From Streptomyces sp. NRRL WC-3742 (lineage in GTDB: Bacteria; Actinomycetota; Actinomycetes; Streptomycetales; Streptomycetaceae), in assembly GCF_000720635.1 (NCBI RefSeq), contig NZ_JOCF01000075.1, forward strand, positions 1 through 39,676: a stretch of 39,676 nt of DNA, in the 5' to 3' direction. A program made the position numbers and the translations under genes. The notes under the pieces are model-generated. The model was not told where the DNA came from. It saw only the letters and a list, made by a program, of their open reading frames with translations, and did no database searches. Shown piece after piece: positions 37,184-39,676 of this stretch (positions are counted from its first letter, which is position 1; each line of letters opens with the position of its first letter).

Positions 37184-37705
37184 TTACGCCGAACGCCTCG
37201 GGTGACCCGTGGTCCGGTCGTTGGCGGCGCGCAGGAGGACTGCCAGGCGGCGGGCGCCCATGATCGACTGGTCAGCCGCGCACTCGAACCACACGGTCTT
37301 TCCCGGGCCGTTGGGGTGTGAGCCCCAGGAATGCGCGAGCCCCTCGATCAGGAGCAGTCCACGGCCACCTGTGACGGTGTCCTGCGCGGCCTCCCGGTCC
37401 GGAAGGGTCGGGCTCGAATCGGTGACCTCCACCCGCAGCCGTTCTCCGGTCCACCGGACCGTGACCCGGCACTGGGCGCGGGTGTGCTCGATGGCGTTGG
37501 CCAACAACTCGCTGGCGCACAACTCCACATCTCGCAGGGCAGCGTCCGACATGGGCACCCGCCATGCTTCTGCGATCCTGCGGATCAGACGACGAGAGGG
37601 CGGCACGGCCGCCGGCTCCGGTTCGACATCCCATTCCTGCGGCACCGGCAACGAGGCGGTGCCGGTCGGGCTCATCAATGTGGCCGGGTGGTCGTCGACA
37701 GGCAT
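37184..37705 (-). CDS. Anti-sigma-type HATPase (serine kinase-like) protein
   Basis: A 173-residue single ATPase domain of the SpoIIAB/RsbW-like type. The N box is SELLANAIEH (E66, N70), the D box is VTDSS (Asp96) and the glycine loop GGRGLLLIEG (113-122). Such proteins in Streptomyces are anti-sigma factors or act with XRE regulators; no sigma or anti-anti-sigma gene is adjacent. ATG at 37705 is chosen for GGAGG 5 bases upstream; a longer frame to 37906 is not protein-like. The start region is a hairpin that overlaps the ribosome binding site. It is divergent from the XRE-TPR gene and 84 bases upstream of the kinase gene on the same strand. Confidence 0.83.
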   Translation of the reverse strand: MPVDDHPATLMSPTGTASLPVPQEWDVEPEPAAVPPSRRLIRRIAEAWRVPMSDAALRDVELCASELLANAIEHTRAQCRVTVRWTGERLRVEVTDSSPTLPDREAAQDTVTGGRGLLLIEGLAHSWGSHPNGPGKTVWFECAADQSIMGARRLAVLLRAANDRTTGHPRRSA

Positions 37706-37720
37706 ACGGCCTCCGGCCGT
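37706..37720 (-). promoter_or_regulatory. Hairpin covering the HATPase ribosome binding site
   Basis: On the minus strand ACGGCC-GGA-GGCCGT directly precedes the ATG at 37705. The Shine-Dalgarno GGAGG is formed by the loop and the first bases of the right arm, so pairing would partly hide it. The effect on translation is inferred. Confidence 0.5.
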
Positions 37721-37884
37721 AGGGAGTTGCGAGAGGAGGACCCGGCCTGACCGAGGCACGGGTTCGAGCTGCACTGGCGTCGCCCGGGGGCCTTCCCGAC
37801 AGCACCGGCGTAACCGGCCGATCACCCCGGGCGACTGAGAACCATCAAACGCCTGCGGGCCGGGTAGGGACAGGGCGATCCTGT

Positions 37885-37913
37885 AGGCAGACGCTAGGCA
37901 GTTCACTAGGCTG
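37885..37913 (+). promoter_or_regulatory. Triple TAGGC direct repeat before the XRE-TPR gene
   Basis: TAGGCA (37885), TAGGCA (37896) and TAGGCT (37908) repeat with 11- and 12-base steps, about one helical turn. The third copy is a good -10 box; no matching -35 is seen. This suggests an operator in the divergent HATPase/XRE-TPR promoter region, perhaps for the XRE regulator itself. Confidence 0.5.
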
Positions 37914-37952
37914 TCTGGCCCTTACCGACGGCACCGCAGAGACGGGCCTCAG

Positions 37953-39134
37953 ATGACCAACGACGCTCTACGAAGGCTTCGCCTCGGGCGAGAGTGGACC
38001 CAAGGCGAGGTCGCGAGCCGGGTGAACGGCCGGATCAAGGCCGCGACCGGCCGTGAGTCGGCGATTGACGCCAATGTGATCAGCCGATTAGAACGTGACG
38101 TGATCCGCTGGCCCGACGCGGATGTCCGTGATGCCCTGCGCGGCGTCTTCGGCGTGGCCACGAACGCAGAGCTGGGACTGTTCCCGAAACGGACCCGGCG
38201 GGACCGTGAGGAGGTGGGTGAGTCGAAGCGCCGTGACTTCTTGTCCGTCTCCCTGGCCTCGATCCTGCCTGACGTGATGCCATCCCCATCTACCCTTGGG
38301 ATGAAGGACGTTGACGACATCGCAGAGCGAACGTTCGCTCTGGAGGAGTGGGACCGGCGAAGCGGAGGTCTTGCCACTCGTCATCTGGCCTTCGGTGAAC
38401 TGCGAAGCGCTGTCGACCTCACCAAGTCGTCGATGGGACCGCGTGTTCGAGATCGGCTGTGCGGCCAGATCGCCAATCTCGCTGACCTCGCAGCGTGGTC
38501 GGCGTTCGATGCGGGCCAGAGCGCTCCCGCACGAAGCACCTTCGGGCTCGGCCTTAGGGCGGCCCAGGAAGCCGGGGACGACGGACTGCTGTGCCATGTT
38601 GCAACCGGTCTCGCCCGCCAGGAGATCGCCGAGCGTAGGTCCGGAGAGGCAGTTGCCCTGGCAGACATGGCCATGGGCAACGTGCCCTTGTCGGCGCTTG
38701 CAATGATCGCGGCGGTCAAGGCCCAGGCGTACGCGATCCAGGGCGACGAACCCGAGGTGATGCGGCAGATCGCTCTCGCGGAGTCGATCTACAGCCGCGT
38801 CAGTGATCTCCGTAGCGAGCCGCGCTGGATGTGGTACTTCACCGAGCACAAGCTGCACGGCGAGACCGGACACGCCCTCTACCTGCTCGCGACGGTCAAG
38901 GGGAGACCTGTCTCCGACCTGGTGTCCCGCCTCCGCCGAGCCGCGGACTCCCAGACCTCCAACCGTGCTCGCTCGAAGGCGATCGATACCGCCCAACTGG
39001 CAACAGTGCTCTATCGCCAGGGCGCGCGGGAAGAAGCCGAGCACTATGCCCACACAGCTACCGACCTTTCCACTGTGGTCCGCTCCGCGCGACTGGACGC
39101 CGCACTGGCCGAGATGAGGAGAGCCCAGACATGA
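37953..39134 (+). CDS. XRE-family regulator with TPR-like C terminus
   Basis: A 393-residue regulator: an N-terminal XRE helix-turn-helix (about 4-75, LRLGREWTQGEVASRV onward with INVISRLERD-type recognition) and a long helical, TPR-like C-terminal half (about 150-390, with repeated LA..A...G motifs), a build used in Streptomyces to sense small ligands or peptides. Codon 46 (38088-38090) is TTA, the codon read by the developmentally regulated bldA tRNA, so translation may be held back in early growth. Base composition is lower than in the core genes. No strong ribosome binding site is seen at ATG 37953. It overlaps the next gene by four bases (ATGA). Confidence 0.87.
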   Translation: MTNDALRRLRLGREWTQGEVASRVNGRIKAATGRESAIDANVISRLERDVIRWPDADVRDALRGVFGVATNAELGLFPKRTRRDREEVGESKRRDFLSVSLASILPDVMPSPSTLGMKDVDDIAERTFALEEWDRRSGGLATRHLAFGELRSAVDLTKSSMGPRVRDRLCGQIANLADLAAWSAFDAGQSAPARSTFGLGLRAAQEAGDDGLLCHVATGLARQEIAERRSGEAVALADMAMGNVPLSALAMIAAVKAQAYAIQGDEPEVMRQIALAESIYSRVSDLRSEPRWMWYFTEHKLHGETGHALYLLATVKGRPVSDLVSRLRRAADSQTSNRARSKAIDTAQLATVLYRQGAREEAEHYAHTATDLSTVVRSARLDAALAEMRRAQT

Positions 39135-39433
39135 CGATCGAAGACGTGATCAAGGAAGCCGCAGCTCGGGGTGTTATCGGGCTTCCGGAGCCTTCCCGGC
39201 TCACCCATGTTCGGGTATGGCCGGGGGCGTCGCAGTGGGTCGGGGAGGTTGGCGAACCACCCCACAACGAGACCGTGGGTGATGGCATGTTCGACACCAA
39301 GGACGAGGCTCAGGAAGCCGCGTTGAAGGCCGTTGCTGACGGAAGGGCCTTGCTGGTCGCCCTGCTTCCGGATGATCTCGCAGCGACGGCCGCAGAGTGG
39401 TCAGCGCCCACCGTGACTTCATGGGACGCCTGA
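39131..39433 (+). CDS. Small protein of unknown function
   Basis: A 100-residue protein (MTIEDVIKEAAARGVIGLPE onward, ending TVTSWDA) with no signal peptide, Cys cluster or known motif. The centre holds two Trp and the conserved-looking segment EPPHNETVGDGMFDTKDEAQ; the C-terminal half is helical. Its ATG overlaps the stop of the XRE-TPR gene by four bases, so the two are made together, and it may be a partner or ligand-type protein of that regulator. Three hairpins follow it. I do not recognise the family. Confidence 0.75.
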   Translation: MTIEDVIKEAAARGVIGLPEPSRLTHVRVWPGASQWVGEVGEPPHNETVGDGMFDTKDEAQEAALKAVADGRALLVALLPDDLAATAAEWSAPTVTSWDA

Positions 39434-39445
39434 CGGCCGCAGGGT

Positions 39446-39474
39446 GACCGGCCTGAGAAGTGCTCAGGCCGGTC
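39446..39474 (+). terminator. Hairpin 1 behind the small protein
   Basis: GACCGGCCTGAG and CTCAGGCCGGTC form a perfect 12-base stem with loop AAGTG, 13 bases after the stop. There is no T run. Confidence 0.75.
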
Positions 39475-39500
39475 GATTCGGATCATATCGCTTATCGTTT

Positions 39501-39533
39501 CGGCGGCCCCGGCCAATTTGGCCGGGGCCGCCG
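39501..39533. terminator. Hairpin 2, very GC-rich
   Basis: A perfect 15-base stem (left arm begins CGGCGGCCCC, right arm ends GGGGCCGCCG) closes over ATT. It is strong and may be bidirectional. Confidence 0.65.
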
Positions 39534-39601
39534 TCGATTCTGGATCAATTTCCTGACTGAAGGCCACGTTTTCCGGAGATGTTATTCTCTGGATTTTCTG
39601 C

Positions 39602-39645
39602 ATACGCTGGGGGCCTGGCCGGAAACGGCCAGGCCCCCAGCGTAT
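39602..39645. terminator. Hairpin 3 with 20-base stem and GAAA loop
   Basis: A perfect 20-base stem begins ATACGCTGGG and ends CCCAGCGTAT, closed by a GAAA tetraloop and followed by TT. On the minus strand it is followed by GCAGAAAATCC. It is the most stable structure of the window and probably a bidirectional terminator. Confidence 0.8.
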
Positions 39646-39646
39646 T

Positions 39647-39676
39647 TGGGTGGGGTGGGGTGGGGTGGGGTGGGGT
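39647..39676. repeat. TGGGG tandem repeat at the window edge
   Basis: From 39647 the sequence is TGGG followed by five TGGGG units and a last T. It can form a G-quadruplex. The window ends inside the repeat, so its full length is unknown. Confidence 0.9.

Noticed and set aside
37184..37906. Longer HATPase reading frame from 37906
   Set aside because: The added 67 residues are not protein-like, and the ATG at 37705 has a clear GGAGG; the extra segment covers the divergent promoter region.

Overview
The window is very GC-rich and looks like a chromosomal piece from a streptomycete (Streptomyces or Kitasatospora; the genus cannot be settled from sequence reading alone). The gene order mtrA-mtrB-lpqB, comF-like, hpf, orphan NarL-type regulator, secA and a giant NAD-glutamate dehydrogenase is typical of that family. 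The left edge lies inside a 5S rRNA gene and the right edge inside a TGGGG tandem repeat. Both are classic short-read assembly breakpoints, so the window is probably one whole contig.

Layout. (1) 1-118: 3' end of a 5S rRNA and its terminator. (2) 173-1814: a DGPF/YciI protein and an ECF42-type sigma factor behind a motif matching the described ECF42 promoter. (3) 1857-7359, minus strand: an operon-like row of membrane protein, DUF4129, DUF4350, MoxR ATPase and DUF58 protein, with several 4-base stop/start overlaps. (4) 7647-12214: MtrA/MtrB/LpqB, which link cell-envelope state to division and development. (5) 12202-16841: ComF-like protein, ribosome hibernation factor, orphan response regulator, YcaQ/AlkX-like DNA glycosylase and a GNAT acetyltransferase. 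(6) 17084-23877: SecA, an Rv3235-family protein, a patatin-like lipase, a DUF6912 protein and an L,D-transpeptidase lipoprotein. (7) 24057-33844: a membrane-tethered XRE-type protein, a HAD hydrolase, P5C dehydrogenase, NAD-GDH and a lipoprotein. P5C dehydrogenase makes glutamate and NAD-GDH deaminates it to 2-oxoglutarate, so the two are consecutive metabolic steps.

(8) 33.8-39.5 kb is different in character. Base composition drops (34 of 60 G+C at 38281-38340, against 46 of 60 in a sample line of gdh) and the genes look accessory. They are a DnaD/RepA-like winged-helix gene without a visible stop, a tightly coupled triad (P-loop nucleotide kinase, CYTH triphosphate enzyme, MoaA-like radical SAM protein), an anti-sigma-type HATPase, and a divergent XRE-TPR regulator with a TTA codon coupled to a 100-residue unknown protein. 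This is the best candidate for an undescribed system. I infer nucleotide or triphosphate chemistry under developmental (bldA-type) control, but no substrate can be named from the sequence.
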